A DNA stretch of 64,000 nt from Linanthus parryae. Taxonomy: Eukaryota > Streptophyta > Magnoliopsida > Ericales > Polemoniaceae. Every line of letters starts with the position of its first letter. The first letter of the stretch is position 1. The stretch lies in NCBI GenBank assembly GCA_023055425.1, contig JALGPY010000006.1:90741935-90805934 (forward strand), written 5' to 3'. Positions 36,341-48,208 of this stretch are shown piece after piece. The position numbers and the translations under genes are program-made. The notes beneath the pieces were generated by a model. It was not told where the DNA came from, ran no database searches, and was given only the letters and a program-made list of their open reading frames with translations.

Positions 36341-37580
36341 TGATTATCTATAATCCAAACACAATGAGTTAGTCTACAACTATATCCATCCAAAATCCCG
36401 ATAAACAATAGTGATAGAGTTGTTCACTTGACGAACTATCGATATTATCGCTATCACCGACTAGATTTAAGAAAGGCATATATTGCCACAGGCGTGAGGT
36501 GCTACATAAGAGGTTGCAGAAGCTATATAGGAAGAAGTAATTTTGGTGAGTATCTAGTCTAAGGGATAGCAAGTTATCTATCTTGCATCAGACATTTCAT
36601 GCAATAAAGTGTCGAGCACTTGTTGGTGTTAGGAGGCGAGGTTTTACTTCTAACGTTCTCAGAGAACACAGTAACCCACTGTAAAAATCTTGTGTGTCGT
36701 GTCTGTTACATTTCGTATAATGGTTTTACTTGTTCGGTTAGTTCTATTTAAATGGTATACACATGCATCTATAATTTATCTTTCCACAATTCTTGTCTTA
36801 GTATAGATATTGTCTTATAGAGTTATCTATTACTCGTTCTAACAATTGTCTATAAGAATCGTTCATATTTGGCTCTAAGATTTAGTCTCACACTTTGTCA
36901 CATAGTGTCACGATTGAGGGTGTATACGTGCAGACACACTTGTACTCGTGTGGTATATTTGTATGTGCATGCGTTCTTCCTTCCTTTTTCACTGTTGATT
37001 TACTTTACCTTTATCGTTAGCATCTAACGAATATCGTACCTTTGTTCTTGCTGAAGTAGATTAGATCTTATGACATTTTTAATTATATCTTCTATTGAAT
37101 AACAACGTATTTCCATGGATCTACTTATTAGGAGTATTTTGATGTGCGATTTGTTGGATTAGATTAGTATACACAGTCATACGCGTGTGCTTGTTGTCGT
37201 CTACTGGACTCTATATCAACTTTCAACCCACTCTCTACACAATCAATCTTCTTCTTCACAATCAATCTCCTTCCTCATTATATGAAGGATCTGTTCAATT
37301 TTTATCTTGTCGCTCCATTATGTTGGAGATGGGATTTCACATGTTAGGTGAGATGAACCGGTTGTTGTTCTACGCAGGCCTTTGAGGAATCGGGTGGGTT
37401 CAGATAGGACAGAGTTTTGGGTAGAATCGGGGCATGGCTTTTTCAGGTATGGGGGAGTTAAGAGTTTTAGTTTCTGGGTGTAATCAGGGTTCTATTTTAC
37501 CGAGTTGTACTCTGGTCGTGTTTATTGCCATCCCTAGTCCAAACGGTGAACATTTCAGTAGATAATTTATTTGTGTATTA
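36341..37580. other. Non-coding region
   Basis: Mixed AT-rich sequence. I recognise no gene or element end. Confidence 0.4.
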
Positions 37581-38205
37581 TAGTAAAACCTCTAAAAATT
37601 AATAATGTTGGGACCGTGATATTTCATTAATTTGGCGATATATTATTATATCGATTAAATAGATATTTATTAGTTGAAAGAGGATTTACATATTACCTTT
37701 CAATTTCCAGGTACAATGTACTAGTTACAAAGTATATTAGTTAGAGATGAGAAATAAATTACAAAAACAAGTTCGAATGCACATTCTATGAATGTACATT
37801 CACAATTTAATTGAATTTGTCAAGGTCATTTCGTTTGAATAAGTAAAAGGTTAGTCCCGTGGTACCAAAAAGTTGGTCCATGGTACCAACACTGTACATT
37901 TAACATTGTTAGAAATTAATAATAAGAAATAGCAATTGATTTTTTAAATCACATCAAATATGCCTCTTAAACTACAAGGTGTTAAAAAATCAACGATGAC
38001 CAATCAACAACAAAAAAATGTATACGAGAATAAGAGAGATCACCAAGGATGCACTCAACAAGATTTGGTGCAGTGGGTTGACAAAACTTTCAATTTGAAA
38101 GTTAGTCAAGGAACAATATCAAACACTTTCAAGCAATCATCAGAGTTCCTATCAACACAATTTGACAAAAGTGGATCTTCCAAGCATCACAAAGCAGCCA
38201 AGTAC
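37581..38205 (+). mobile_element. Pogo/Lemi-like Tc1-mariner transposon, 5' end with transposase N-terminus
   Basis: The sequence TAGTAAAACCTCTAAAAATTAA starts at 37581 after a TA dinucleotide. It closely matches the CAGTAAAACCTCTATAAATTAA terminus of plant pogo-like elements (Emigrant/Lemi). About 380 bp on, an ORF from 37960 encodes a CENP-B-type helix-turn-helix: MTNQQQKNVYENKRDH, then TQQDLVQWVDKTFNLKVSQG and TISNTFKQSSEF. This is the DNA-binding start of a DDE transposase. The element is cut near 38205 by antisense Gypsy integrase, so the catalytic domain is missing. The last residues of the ORF (to 38274) come from that Gypsy sequence. Confidence 0.75.
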
Positions 38206-38640
38206 TTTAATTTAGTGCCCACATACTTGAAAAGCTGGTGCCAAAAAGTTCTCAAAATGATAGTGTCTCTATGAGAGATAATGGAGGATGGGAGGCCATG
38301 TAGCTTATACACATTGGAGATGAAAGCATCAGCCACCTTTTCATCTGTGTAGGGTCAGTGAGAGATATGAAATGGATATACTTGGTGAACCTGTCAATTA
38401 CGACCAATATATCAGTCTTCCATTCAGATTTAGGGATACCCTCAACTAAATCCACGGTGATACGCTCCCAGGGTTTGTCTGGTAGAGGAATGGACTGAAG
38501 AAGACCAGGATAGGGCACATGCTCACTCTTCATTCTCTTACATATATCACATTGGCTTACCCAAGTTTTGACTTGCTTTATAAGACCTGGCTAGAAGAAT
38601 AGTAATTCAACCCGTTTGTAAGTGCTTAAGACGGCATAAT
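38200..38640 (-). pseudogene. Reina-type Gypsy integrase fragment
   Basis: The minus strand encodes PLPDKPWERITVDLVEGIPK (the D of the DDE core), VVIDRFTKYIHFISL, and in a shifted frame FISNVYKLHGLPSSIISHRD followed by FWHQLFKYVGTKLKYLAAL. Sequence ends within the core at about 38205, next to the pogo fragment. The 5' end of this strand connects to RNase H at about 38590. It is broken by a frameshift near 38300 and lacks the C-terminal part. Confidence 0.8.
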
Positions 38641-40055
38641 GGCCACGAAATGTTGTGAAGCTCTTGATGATCTGAGACCTTAAAGTAGTAGTACTCCCTA
38701 CATAGATCAACCCATCATTTTTAAGCACACCATCAAAGAGTGTGTAAGCTCTTAGGGTAGCTAGATAAATGGAGAGTGAAGTGCTGAGTCGATGAGCCCA
38801 TGCATCACCAATGTAGCTTTCCTGGAGCTCTTTTAACCACTTTGGAACAAGCCTAGAAATTCTAGCACAACTTGCAGAGTCTCTTATGGACAAGGCATTT
38901 GCAACCTTGTTGTCTTGAACCTTCTTATACACAATGTCATAAGTGAGACCAAGGAGTTTAATCACCCACTTTTGCGGAAATATTGTAGTGATTTTCTGTT
39001 CCAAAAGGTACTTTAGGTTGTGGTGATCAGTCCTAATAATGAATTTGGCACTTTCTAGATAGGACCTCCACTTAGTGACTCCATGTACTAAAGCCAGTAA
39101 CTCTTTTCTCATAGGTTGATAATCCTAAGTGTCTGGTCGCTAAAGCCTTACTGAAATAGGCTAATGGGTGATGTTCTTGAGTCAACACAGCTTCAACCCC
39201 ATCATAATAACCATCTGTTTCTATAATGAAAGGTTTAGAAAAATCATGGAGAGATAGAACCGGGGTGCTTACTATTACTACTTTGAGGGCATCCAATGTT
39301 ATTGTAGCCTCTGGAGACCAAGAGAAAGCTCCTTTCTTGAGGATTGAAGTAAAGGGTCTAGAATTATGCCATATCCTCTGTTAAACCTTCTATAATAGCC
39401 TGTTAAACCCAGAAATCCTCTCAAGCACTTGATGGTGGTGGGACAAGGCCAAGTCTCCATTGAAGCTATCTTCTGAGGTTCAACCTTGACACCTTCTCTA
39501 GTAATAACATGCCCCATATACTCTATTTATTGAAGAACAAAAGAGCATGTACTCAACTTGACAAATAGTTTTTGTGTCTTCAGAATCTCAAACACTTGCT
39601 TTAGATGTTGTAAGCGCAGTTGCACATTAGGTCTATAGACCAAATTGTCATAAAAAAATACCAACGCAAACTTCCTCATGACATGTTTAAATACTTCATT
39701 TCTAGACATTGGAAAGTGGATGGGGATATGTTAAACCAAATGGCATAACTTTAAATTCATACAAACTCTCACGGGTCCTAAATGATGTCTTGTAGATGTC
39801 TCGCTCCCACATCCTCACTTGGTGATATCCATCCCTTCGATCAAGTTTAGAGAAGATTTGTGCACCTTTGAGCTCATCAAGAAGTTCATCTATAAAGGGA
39901 ATAGGGAATTTATTTTTGATGGTTACCTCATTGAGACCTCTAGAGTTTATACAAAATCTCCAAGTGCCATCCTTCTTCTTCACTATAAGTGCTAGAGCAG
40001 CAAAGGGGCGGGTACTTGGTTGAATAATACCAGATGACAACATCTCTTTGAACAT
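38591..40055 (-). pseudogene. Reina-type Gypsy reverse transcriptase and RNase H
   Basis: RT begins at 40055 ([20 protein letters not shown], then [36 protein letters not shown] and [14 protein letters not shown]). The YXDD position reads FFYDNLVY near 39640-39660, so the second catalytic Asp is mutated to Asn. The thumb block is at 39299-39517 (CLRGFLGLTGYYRRF). RNase H runs from 39296 (PVLSLHDFSKPFIIETDGYY) to about 38900 (FIIRTDHHNLKYLLEQ). Frames change at about 39700, 39520, 39298 and 39090. RT and RNase H preceding integrase is the Gypsy order. Assignment to Reina rests on sequence style. Confidence 0.82.
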
Positions 40056-40079
40056 CTTTTCTATCTCATTCTTTTGGAT

Positions 40080-42035
40080 GAGTGGATATATTTAAGGTAT
40101 CAAGAAGACATGTAATGCTTATTCTTTCAAAGGGATTCCATGGTCTTGTGTTATGGCTAGGGGTAGGGGTTTTGGTTCTTCAAAGATCTCAGGGTACTGT
40201 TGGATCAAAAAATGTATTTCTGGAGGCACAACTGATGGGGTGGTCACAGCAGAAATCGAGTAAAATTGAGCCACCATACTACCCTGCTTCTTTTGATAGT
40301 ATTGTGAAGTGACTGTAGCTGAATAGGTTGTGGATTAGTAGAAGTGAGGTGTGATTGTAGTGTCACAGTAGTCCCTTGCAGCTAAAAACTGAACTCCATT
40401 TTGTTGAAGTCAAGTGAGATGGGGCTGACCTCTTTGAGCCACTGTGCTTCCATCACTATATTACACCCTCCGAAAGCAAACCCTCAATTATATATTCTTG
40501 AAATTTCCTTGACTTTGTATGACACCCCCATCAGCTACCAATACTTCCATATGTTTATAATTTTCAGCTTTCCACCCCACTCTCTTGGCAGTGTCACTAT
40601 CAAAGCAATTGTGAGTGCTGCCAGAATCTATGAGTATGTGAACTAATTTTTTGTTGATTTTCCTGTGATTCTGATAGTTTCAGGACCAACATTCCCAGCC
40701 ATTCATGCAAGGGGGTGCCCATTCCTATATCTTCATTGGTTTTTCTAGCCACCACTTCTTCTTCTTCTTCTTCTTGAGTATAACCATCCTCCACAGCTGC
40801 TGGAGGTGGTTCTTCTTCCTCGCCATCCTCTCCAATTATGAGGAATAGTTGTTTTTGTTTACATTTATGACACGGAGTGTAATTCTCCTTAAAAAAGTGG
40901 CAGAGCTTCTTGTCCCTTCTCTCTTTCATCTCTGCAGCTATGAGCTTCTTGTAAGGAACATTATAGGGTGTCTCACTATTGAGGGAAGAGACTCAAGTTT
41001 AGGACCCCAATTGGCGATGATCCTGTTTTTGGTGTTTGCAGCATTGCTGTAAGGCTTCAACCAAGACTTCAAACTATTCTTGTGGTTTGTAACTTGGCTA
41101 TATGGTTTTCTTGTAGTGTAGCTAGAGATTTTGTTTGTGACAAAGTCCTGGAAAACTGCATTTGTACAACACTTTGAATGTCCTCTTTTAATCAACTCAA
41201 GAAGCTATTGATGAACTAATCCTCATTTTCCCAAGGATGTAGAGTTTTGATTATAGGTTTGAGAGCTTCAAATCGTGCTTGGTATTCCACCACATAAGAA
41301 GTTTGTTGCATCTTATTAAGCTGTCCCAACAAATTTTCATGACCAGGTTGAGAGAATTCAGCACACACTCTATCACTAAACTGATTCCATGAAAGTTCTT
41401 CCAACGTGGGTTTCTAAACCAACTGTCTGCCTCCCCTTCTCAGTGTAGTGAAGTGAAGATCAATTTATGCAAATCATCATGGCATATATGAGGAACTACC
41501 AATCAGCTTTCTACAGCCAACCCAAAGGATCCACCCCATTAAAATTTGGAAATTCAATTTTAGGTAGTTGCATGCTTGCAGTTCTATAATTTCTCCGTAC
41601 ACTTCCATTATTTGTGGCAAAGTTCACTCTATACTACCACTTCCAATAACATTGTCACTCCTATTTCTTTGAGAAGGTCCAAAAATGGAGTATCCATTTA
41701 TAACTTTAGAATCAAACATCATTTTCTGCTTGTTCTTCTAGTTTCCTAAGAGACAAAGCTATTAATCAACTTCTTTAGTTGATCTACGATTTAGCATCAA
41801 TCCTTTCTAAACTCAGTTCAAAGCTAGCTCTCATATTTGAATTGTTCAGCTTAATACTCCTTTTCAGTTTCGAATTAATTTATGTCAACTGAGAGTTCGT
41901 ACCTTTTCCAAGGCCACTGATCTGACCCTTGAGCGCGTTGAAGGTTGAATTGACCTCGTTCAAGTGCTCCTCCACCACATCAATTCTGGTTTTCGTATCG
42001 ATGGGTGATTGACCTTGCTTGCGTGCTCTTCCCAT
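40080..42035 (-). pseudogene. Reina-type Gypsy gag and protease
   Basis: The first Met is at 42033-42035 (MGRARKQGQSPIDTKTRIDV, followed by a helical N-terminus). The gag core is near 41216-41404 (EELSWNQFSDRVCAEFSQPG, VVEYQARFEALKPI). A degenerate zinc knuckle (LCHFFKENYTPCHKCKQKQL) lies near 40850-40905, where the usual second Cys is lost. Protease follows near 40570-40620 with LIDSGSTHNCFDSDTAKRVG. Many stops separate these blocks. A GAA repeat encodes EEEEEE near 40755. Confidence 0.72.
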
Positions 42036-42062
42036 TTACCAAGCCCGGTGCGGTTCGCAACC

Positions 42063-42076
42063 AGGCTCTTATACCA
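42063..42076 (-). promoter_or_regulatory. Primer binding site of the Reina-type element
   Basis: The minus strand reads TGGTATAAGAGCCTGG, one mismatch from the initiator-Met PBS TGGTATCAGAGCC. It lies two bases inside a CA that ends the LTR. Confidence 0.7.
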
Positions 42077-42078
42077 CT

Positions 42079-42410
42079 TGGCAGGACCTCCGGGGATAGA
42101 CGGTGAGATTCCGGTGTAATTAACCGGAGATTATGAGAGAATTTGAGAGAGAGAGGGAAACCGAAATTGTAGAAGAGAGGAACTTAGAAATGCTCATTTC
42201 AAACCTAATTTGTATTACATGCCCAGTATATATACTGGCGGGGTCGATATGCAATAAGGGAAACATTATGGAAAGAGCTAAATTAAAGAAAATAGATAAC
42301 GGTCAATCCACGCAGCCAACTCCGGACCAGCTAGCACCAATCAGCCCTCGCCACATGGACTATCAACGCTGATTTGGACCGGGTCGTTCCAATTGATTAT
42401 TTGAAAAACA
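42079..42410 (-). repeat. 5' LTR of the Reina-type element, outer border tentative
   Basis: The inner end ...CTGCCA at 42079 is set by the PBS. A TATA-like AGTATATATACT lies near 42225. The outer end was placed at TGTTTTTCAAATAATC near 42410, a TG start of plausible length (about 330 bp). No second LTR is available to confirm it because the 3' end of the element is missing. Confidence 0.45.
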
Positions 42411-42829
42411 TGTTTAAACTCGTAAATAGGTGCGATTAGAAGATGAGAGCTGAGTCCTCAGTTCATGCCATTAATTTGGTAGGGAGTTTACTTTAGTCCA
42501 CTGCCAAGATCATGAAAATCACCAGAAAAGTAATTAGCTTCCCCTTCAGTGCAAGTGCGAAAAGATGCAAAGATCGAAGGTCTAGTGGAAAGGGGAAAAG
42601 TCGCCCTGGAACAGGGATGGGGAACATAGTCTTCGGAAGCGATTCAAAGATGGTCGTTCAGATATGCCACTCTAAAAGAAGATGGAAAGAAGCCTCGGGC
42701 TGATAGACAAGAGATGAATAATGAATTGTGTATAAAAACTAAGGGTCGGGACTACACTTATATAGACTGACCTAGGGACTAGACAATAAATAATAATAAC
42801 AACAAGTACCCTAAAGTAATTGTAAAGTT
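42411..42829 (-). repeat. Probable LTR remnant of an Ale-type Copia element
   Basis: This lies directly downstream, on the minus strand, of the Copia RNase H fragment. A purine-rich CTTGCGGGGCGTA (about 42841-42853) is followed by TGGACAATAAATAAC, which may be the PPT and LTR start. A TATA-like CTATATAAG is near 42757-42765. The borders are uncertain and no partner LTR is present. Confidence 0.4.
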
Positions 42830-43640
42830 ATTTATTGTCCATACGCCCCGCAAGATGGAGGATCTGTAGGAGACTCCAATCTTGCCAAGAAGAACAAGAA
42901 ATGGAACTCGAGATAGAGACTTGGTAAGACAATCCGCAAGCTGATCAACAGAGCACACATGAGAGACATGAAGTTAATGAACCTGAACTTTCTCGCGAAC
43001 AAAGTGAAAATCCAATTCCAGGTGCTTCATGCGAGAGTGGAAACCGGGATTGGAGCACATGTATGTGGTATCAATATTATCATAGTAGATAACAAGAGTC
43101 GAGCTGATGGTAACCCAAAGTTCAGCGAGCATAAGACACCCATCACAAATCAGCAGAAGTGGCAGCCACAGCTTCTACTTCTTAGAACTCCATAAGACTA
43201 GGGAGCCACCAATGTAGACTTAATATCCAGTTGTGGAACACAAATCATCCTATTCCCTGGCCCAGTCTGCATCGGGAAAGGCATATAGTGAAGCCGTTCC
43301 ACGACGGATAACAATCCCCATATCAGTTGTACCCTTTAAATAGCGTAGAAGACACTTAATGCATTCCAGTGAGTAGTTGTGGGACGATGCATGAACTGTG
43401 ACAACTTGTTAACGGCATAGGCAATATGCATCTGAGTAAGAGACAAGAACTACAAGCTCCCGAAAACAGGCCGAAAGGCAATAGCATTCGAGAGAACTGA
43501 GCCACTAGTGAGAGACATGAGCATAGGTGTATAGCGGAGTCTGAAAACGGTTGGCTTCTGTCATGCCCTATCGCTGAAGAAGATCTCGAATATATCCACT
43601 CTGATAGAGCAGCAAGCCATCACGGTGCCGAAGAAACTAA
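42830..43640 (-). pseudogene. Ale/Retrofit-type Copia RT tail and RNase H fragment
   Basis: The minus strand, in shifting frames, encodes the following blocks: [30 protein letters not shown], a YxxDADWAG-like block near 43260, a LVSWSSKKQ-like block near 43180, HLELDFHFVREKVQVHKLHV near 43000, and [12 protein letters not shown] near 42930. These are the end of RT and the RNase H of Copia, and the style fits the Ale lineage. It has many frameshifts. The N-terminal part is cut at about 43640 where the LINE begins. Confidence 0.72.
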
Positions 43641-43679
43641 ACTCCCAGAAAAGAAGATAAACCGTTACGAGAATTGGGA

Positions 43680-44144
43680 ATGACATTTGAAAATCAAGAG
43701 GAAGAATATAAATGGGAGATAAAACCTAGATGCAAGAAGAACGTGGAAGAAGGAAGTGGTAAAATCACAAATCTTACAGAGAAGGAATTCGGGGAAGAAA
43801 CAAGACACATGGTGGTCAATAAGCTTGTTGCAGAGAGCTTTCGAACCCAAATACAATTGAAAAGGGAATTAAGGAAAGTTATGTTTACAAAAATTCCAAA
43901 AGGCAAGAAAGGTGGAGAAAAAACGGTACCGGACAACTTGATGGAAATTATTGAAGAGGATAATACAGACCAAGAGACGATGAAACAGTTCACTACACAA
44001 AAATTGATTGAGATAAGAATTTTTTACCAAAGAGGATCAGACGGGGTACTCAGGAGAGCTGTTCTCAGAGTTGAAGACTTCATGAAGAAGAGAAACACGT
44101 CTACTGCGACTGAGGAGGCTGGCCTTACCATGCCCCCAACCTAG
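43680..44144 (+). pseudogene. LINE ORF1, C-terminal part
   Basis: Open from the ATG at 43680 to a stop at 44142-44144, about 154 codons. The protein is very polar and basic (KKNVEEGSGKITNLTEKEFG, MFTKIPKGKKGGEKTV), fitting a LINE ORF1 RNA-binding protein that has lost its N-terminal domain. I see no zinc knuckle. It ends four bases before the endonuclease frame begins, the usual tight spacing of L1 ORFs. Confidence 0.5.
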
Positions 44145-44147
44145 CCA

Positions 44148-44973
44148 TGATATGACTTGTGTGGAGCTGTCGGGGGTTGGGCCAGACCCCGGCAGTTCGT
44201 CAATTAAATTCTTTAATAAAGAAAGAAGAACCAGACTGGCTCTTCATTTTAGAATCAAAGGTATGTTCAGAAAAATATAAAAAAGCGTTTCCATTATGAA
44301 ATTCTACAATTTTGAAGTTGTTGATCCATGTGGAAGAAGTGGAGGTCTATGTTTTGCATACAAAAATGAAACTCATTGTGAAGTCGTGTACAATGACAAC
44401 ACAATGATTGTTATTCTAATGCCTGGTGATAGTACTGTCTCAAACTGGATTCTATTTTGTATCTATGCACCATGTTCAAAAAGGGATATAAAGCTGTTGT
44501 GGAACAACATAAACCACATCCCTGATGTTTGTCTCCTCCCAATTGTGATAATGGGGGATTTCAATGAGGTTTGCCTCCAATCTGAAAAGAATGGAGGCAG
44601 GGCTGTTAGCCAAAGCTCAAAAGGAGGATTGCTTCGATTCATTAACAAAGCTGGGATCATTGACATAGGATTTGAAGGAGCAATATTTACCTGGACTAAT
44701 GGTTGGGAGAAAGAAAGGAATATCAAACAGAGGTTGGATAGGTGTTATGTTAACCAAGAGTGGAGAAGAATGTTCCCCTATGCCAGAGTGATCCACAAAA
44801 CAGCTAGTGAGTCTGATCATATTTCTCTTATTATAGACACTAAGATGAGGAAGGAGGCAGTCAAAAGGCCATTCAAGTTGGAGGCTATGTGGATGAAGGA
44901 CAATTCTAGTAAGGAAGAGGTGGCTAATAATTGGGGCACTAGGAGCATTATGTGGAGGAGAAAGATTGTATAA
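44148..44973 (+). pseudogene. LINE AP-endonuclease domain
   Basis: The N-terminal block is near 44160-44260 (WSCRGLGQTPAVRQLNSLI, PDWLFILESKV) in one frame, after an early TGA. The domain then shifts frame at about 44290 into the open segment 44296-44973. Its blocks include SGGLCFAYKN, IVIMGDFNEVCLQSEKNGGR, FTWTNGWEKERNIKQRLDRC and SESDHISLII. The GDFN, LDR and SDH motifs are the endonuclease active-site blocks that nick target DNA. Confidence 0.85.
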
Positions 44974-46700
44974 AGATGCAAAAAAGGACAAAAGAAGCCC
45001 TAAATAAATGGAAAAAGGAACAGTTTGGCCATGTTGATACTTTGTTACAGGAAACTACTAGACAACTGCAACAAATTCAAGAGGAGGAGGACAATTACCA
45101 CCCCAGATAGAAAAACCTAATAAACAATCTTCAAGAGCTATTTTGCAGAAAAGAGGTCTCTTGGAGGATGAAATCTAGAATACAATCGCTACAGGAGGAA
45201 GATGCCAATACAAGGTAATTTCATATAATTGCATCTATAAGGGGGAAAAATAACAGATACAAATCTATTAATCTTGAGGATGACACCAAAATTACAAAAG
45301 GGATGAGATATGGTCAAATTTCTCTAATTAATTTAAGGTTTTGTTTACTTCTCTGGCAATGAGACTCCTTATTGGATGCAACAAATTGTTCCTCCTATGA
45401 TGGAAGAAGGAAAATGGGATGGTTTGGTGGAGATCCCTACTGACAAAGTTATTAAAAAGGTTCTTTTCCAAATGGGGATTTTAAAATCCCCGGGTCTATA
45501 TGGCATGTCGATTCTATTTTACAAACACTATTGGAATACCGTGGGAGCTGATTTCTGCCAAGTAGTGAAGAACTTCTTTATTTCTGGAAAAATGCCTCAA
45601 CACATGAACTCCACCTTTATCACTTTGATTCCCAAAAGATATGGTGTAAGAAAATTGAGATAGACTAGTTAGCGTATGTAATGTGTCTTACAAGGTTATA
45701 GCCAAAATCCTTTCAAATAGGATTAGACTTTTCTTGGATAGATGTGTTAGTCCTAACCAAGCAGCTTTTGTTCCCCAAATATATATTCGGGAAAATATCA
45801 TCATACTCCATGAGGCTCTACATTCAATGGGAAGAAAGAGAGGAAAAGGAGCTATCATGTCTATCAAAGTTGATATGGAGAAGGCCTATGATAGATTGGG
45901 TGGGATTTGATCCTAAAACTGCTCAATCGGCTTAATTTCCTAGAAAAGCTAATTATGTGGGTAAGAGAGTACATTTCTACCGCTTCTGACTCCATCATGG
46001 TCAATGGTGGGTCTATAAATTATTTTCAAGCTTCTGGAGGAATTAGACAGGGTGATCCAATGTCTCTACCCTGTTTATATTATGCTGTGAAATCCTTAAA
46101 AGAATTCTCACCTTTGCTGAAGCATATGGTTGATTGCATGGCCTGAAAATGTCCAGAAACTCACGACCAATTCATAGTCTAATTTTTGTAGATGATGTGT
46201 TCATGTTCACTAGAACACGTAAGGAGGAAGCTCAGTACCTGTCTTTATGTCTTCAGCTGTATGAAGAAGTATATAGGCAAAAAGTGAATAGGGGAAAGAG
46301 TGCAATCTTTTATAGCAAGAATGCTACGAAAGAAACAAGAAAACAAGTCAATGAGGAATTTCATCTGAAAAAAGGTAACAAATAATCTATTTATCTTGGC
46401 TTACCTACCAATGTTCCAAAAACGTCAAAGAATGCCACTTTCAAACCAGTTTTTGGGGAGCATGAAGATAGACATACATCTAGATGACTTGCTTAATGTT
46501 CCAAAAATGGTGTGGGAATTGATTGAACAAGTCAGCAGAAGTTAAAAAACAGATGTGTTACAACACTGGTTTCTTCCAAATGAAGTTGTGGAGATTCAAA
46601 ATTTGAAAATTCCAATACATGACACTGCAGATTTCTGAGTTTGGACTGGTAGTATTACATGTATCCCAAATGCCAAGTTATTTACATGAATAATACCTAC
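44974..46700 (+). pseudogene. LINE reverse transcriptase domain
   Basis: The blocks in order are a linker helix, DKVIKKVLFQMGILKSPGLY near 45450 (the KAPGPDG-like start of RT), STFITLIPKRYGV at about 45615, MSYKVIAKILSNRIRLFLD at 45683, PNQAAFVPQIYIRENIIILH, IMSIKVDMEKAYDRL, GGSINYFQASGGIRQGDPMS at about 46000, and the catalytic LIFVDDVFMFTRT near 46180. These are the canonical plant L1 RT motifs, split over at least four frames. It synthesises cDNA at the nicked target. Confidence 0.85.
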
Positions 46701-46716
46701 AAATACAACCAAAGAA

Positions 46717-47674
46717 GTGAAGAGAAATGTGGAATGTGATTTGGATTATAAAATGCACAACAAGCTAAAGATGATGTTGTCAGGATCTATGCAAAAAGTA
46801 ATTCCCATAAGTGAATATCTGCGGAACAAAGTGCACATTCTAGATGGATATTGTAAGCTTTGTCAAGGGGGATTGGAAACAGCTAGTCACCTATTTTTTT
46901 CATGAAGCTATGCCAGAGCAGTATGGTTTCGAACTGTTGGGTTGAGAACAGATGGCTACCCCAGTGAAACCATTAAATATGGTTTAAATTCTTTATGGTG
47001 GAAGGGGGATTGATACCAATCACTGTAACTGGGGAATATGGCTGGCTCTTATTTGTGACCACATATGGAGAAAAAGAAATGAACTCTTATTATAAAAGCA
47101 ATAGTGAATACAGAGTTGAGGATGCAGAACAACAAAGTGTGCAGAAATATTTAGAGGCTCTATCAACAGTATATGGGTAGACTCAATGAATAATCCCTAA
47201 TTAATGGAAGCATCAAAAGTATTTGGGCAAGACCTGACATGAACTATTTTAAAAATCAACTGTGATGCAAGTGCAAAAAGTGGTGTGGTGGGGGTAGCTG
47301 CAGTTGCAAGATATGACAAATGTGAAGTGGTGAACTGGACAATTGCTAGCTATGAATCTTCACTAATGACTGTGGTGGAAGAAGAAATGACAGCTCTGGA
47401 ACTGGCAGTGTAGATGGAAATGAGAGGAAGCTAGAGCAATGCTATCATTGAGTCTGATTGCCAAGAAGCAGTTGTACGAGTGAATGATCATGCTAAGGCT
47501 ACAATGAAAATCAAGAGTAGAAGCTCATGTTTAAAAGGTCTATGCCACACTTGGAGGATTGGGAGTATCACTTATGTTCCCAGATCCAGAAATTTTGTAG
47601 CTCATAGTATTGCAAATGGGATTAGGGTTAACAAGGTAGGAGAAATCAATAGGCTCCCAGATTTGTTAAGTTAG
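46717..47674 (+). pseudogene. LINE zinc-binding region and RNase H
   Basis: A zf-RVT-like block (ILDGYCKLCQGGLETASHLF) lies at 46840-46905. An RNase H of the RVT_3 type is at 47250-47674 (INCDASAKSGVVGVAAVARY, ESDCQEAVVRVNDHAKATMK, YVPRSRNFVAHSIANG). Plant L1s commonly carry this RNase H. Stops near 47412 and 47435 interrupt it. Confidence 0.8.
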
Positions 47675-47736
47675 CTATATAGAAAGATGAGAAAGATTCT
47701 TTGTGATCCATTTTTGGTTTGGTTCTGAATAAATAC

Positions 47737-48163
47737 TGTTGAAGTTTGACTTGAAATCATTTTTGTTAACAACTTTGGGTCCAAACAATCAAAGGCAATT
47801 AAGAATTGATTTGTCAAAAGTCAAAGATACTGACTTGTCTTTGGAGACAAACAATCTGTGGCGACATATGTGCTTTGGCACTATATATAAATACATGCTT
47901 TGGTTGTAATAGTTAGTCAGAGAACAGTCAATAGCAACAAAGGAACAAACACGGAAGAGAGAAAATAAACACTAGCATGGTTGTGAGTTTTTTTCTGAGT
48001 GTGTGTTCACGGTTGTAATCGGGTTTTCGGGTTTGTTTCTCTCCATAAATCGGGTTCGGTTTGAGGAGTAGCTAGTATTTCAACTAGCGATCCACGTTAA
48101 ATTTCTCGTCTCTCGTTCTTTATTTTTCGTTATCGTTCTTGCTTGATACCTGAATTCATAACA
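47737..48163 (+). repeat. 5' LTR of the TR-GAG element
   Basis: 427 bp, from TGTTGAAGTTTGAC to ...TTCATAACA. It is closely matched by 49401-49827, for example TTTTTGTTAACAACTTTGGG in both. A TATA-like CACTATATATAAATAC lies near 47879-47894. Confidence 0.9.
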
Positions 48164-48166
48164 AAT

Positions 48167-48179
48167 TGTTATCAGATCC
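48167..48179 (+). promoter_or_regulatory. Primer binding site of the TR-GAG element
   Basis: TGTTATCAGATCC lies three bases after the LTR. It has one mismatch to the TGGTATCAGATCC type of initiator-Met PBS. Confidence 0.75.
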
Positions 48180-48208
48180 TCGTTAGGTTAGGGTATCAAG
48201 AAAAAACG

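Noticed and set aside
44463..44991. Open frames on the minus strand (87 and 124 aa)
   Set aside because: Exact shadows of the LINE endonuclease coding strand.
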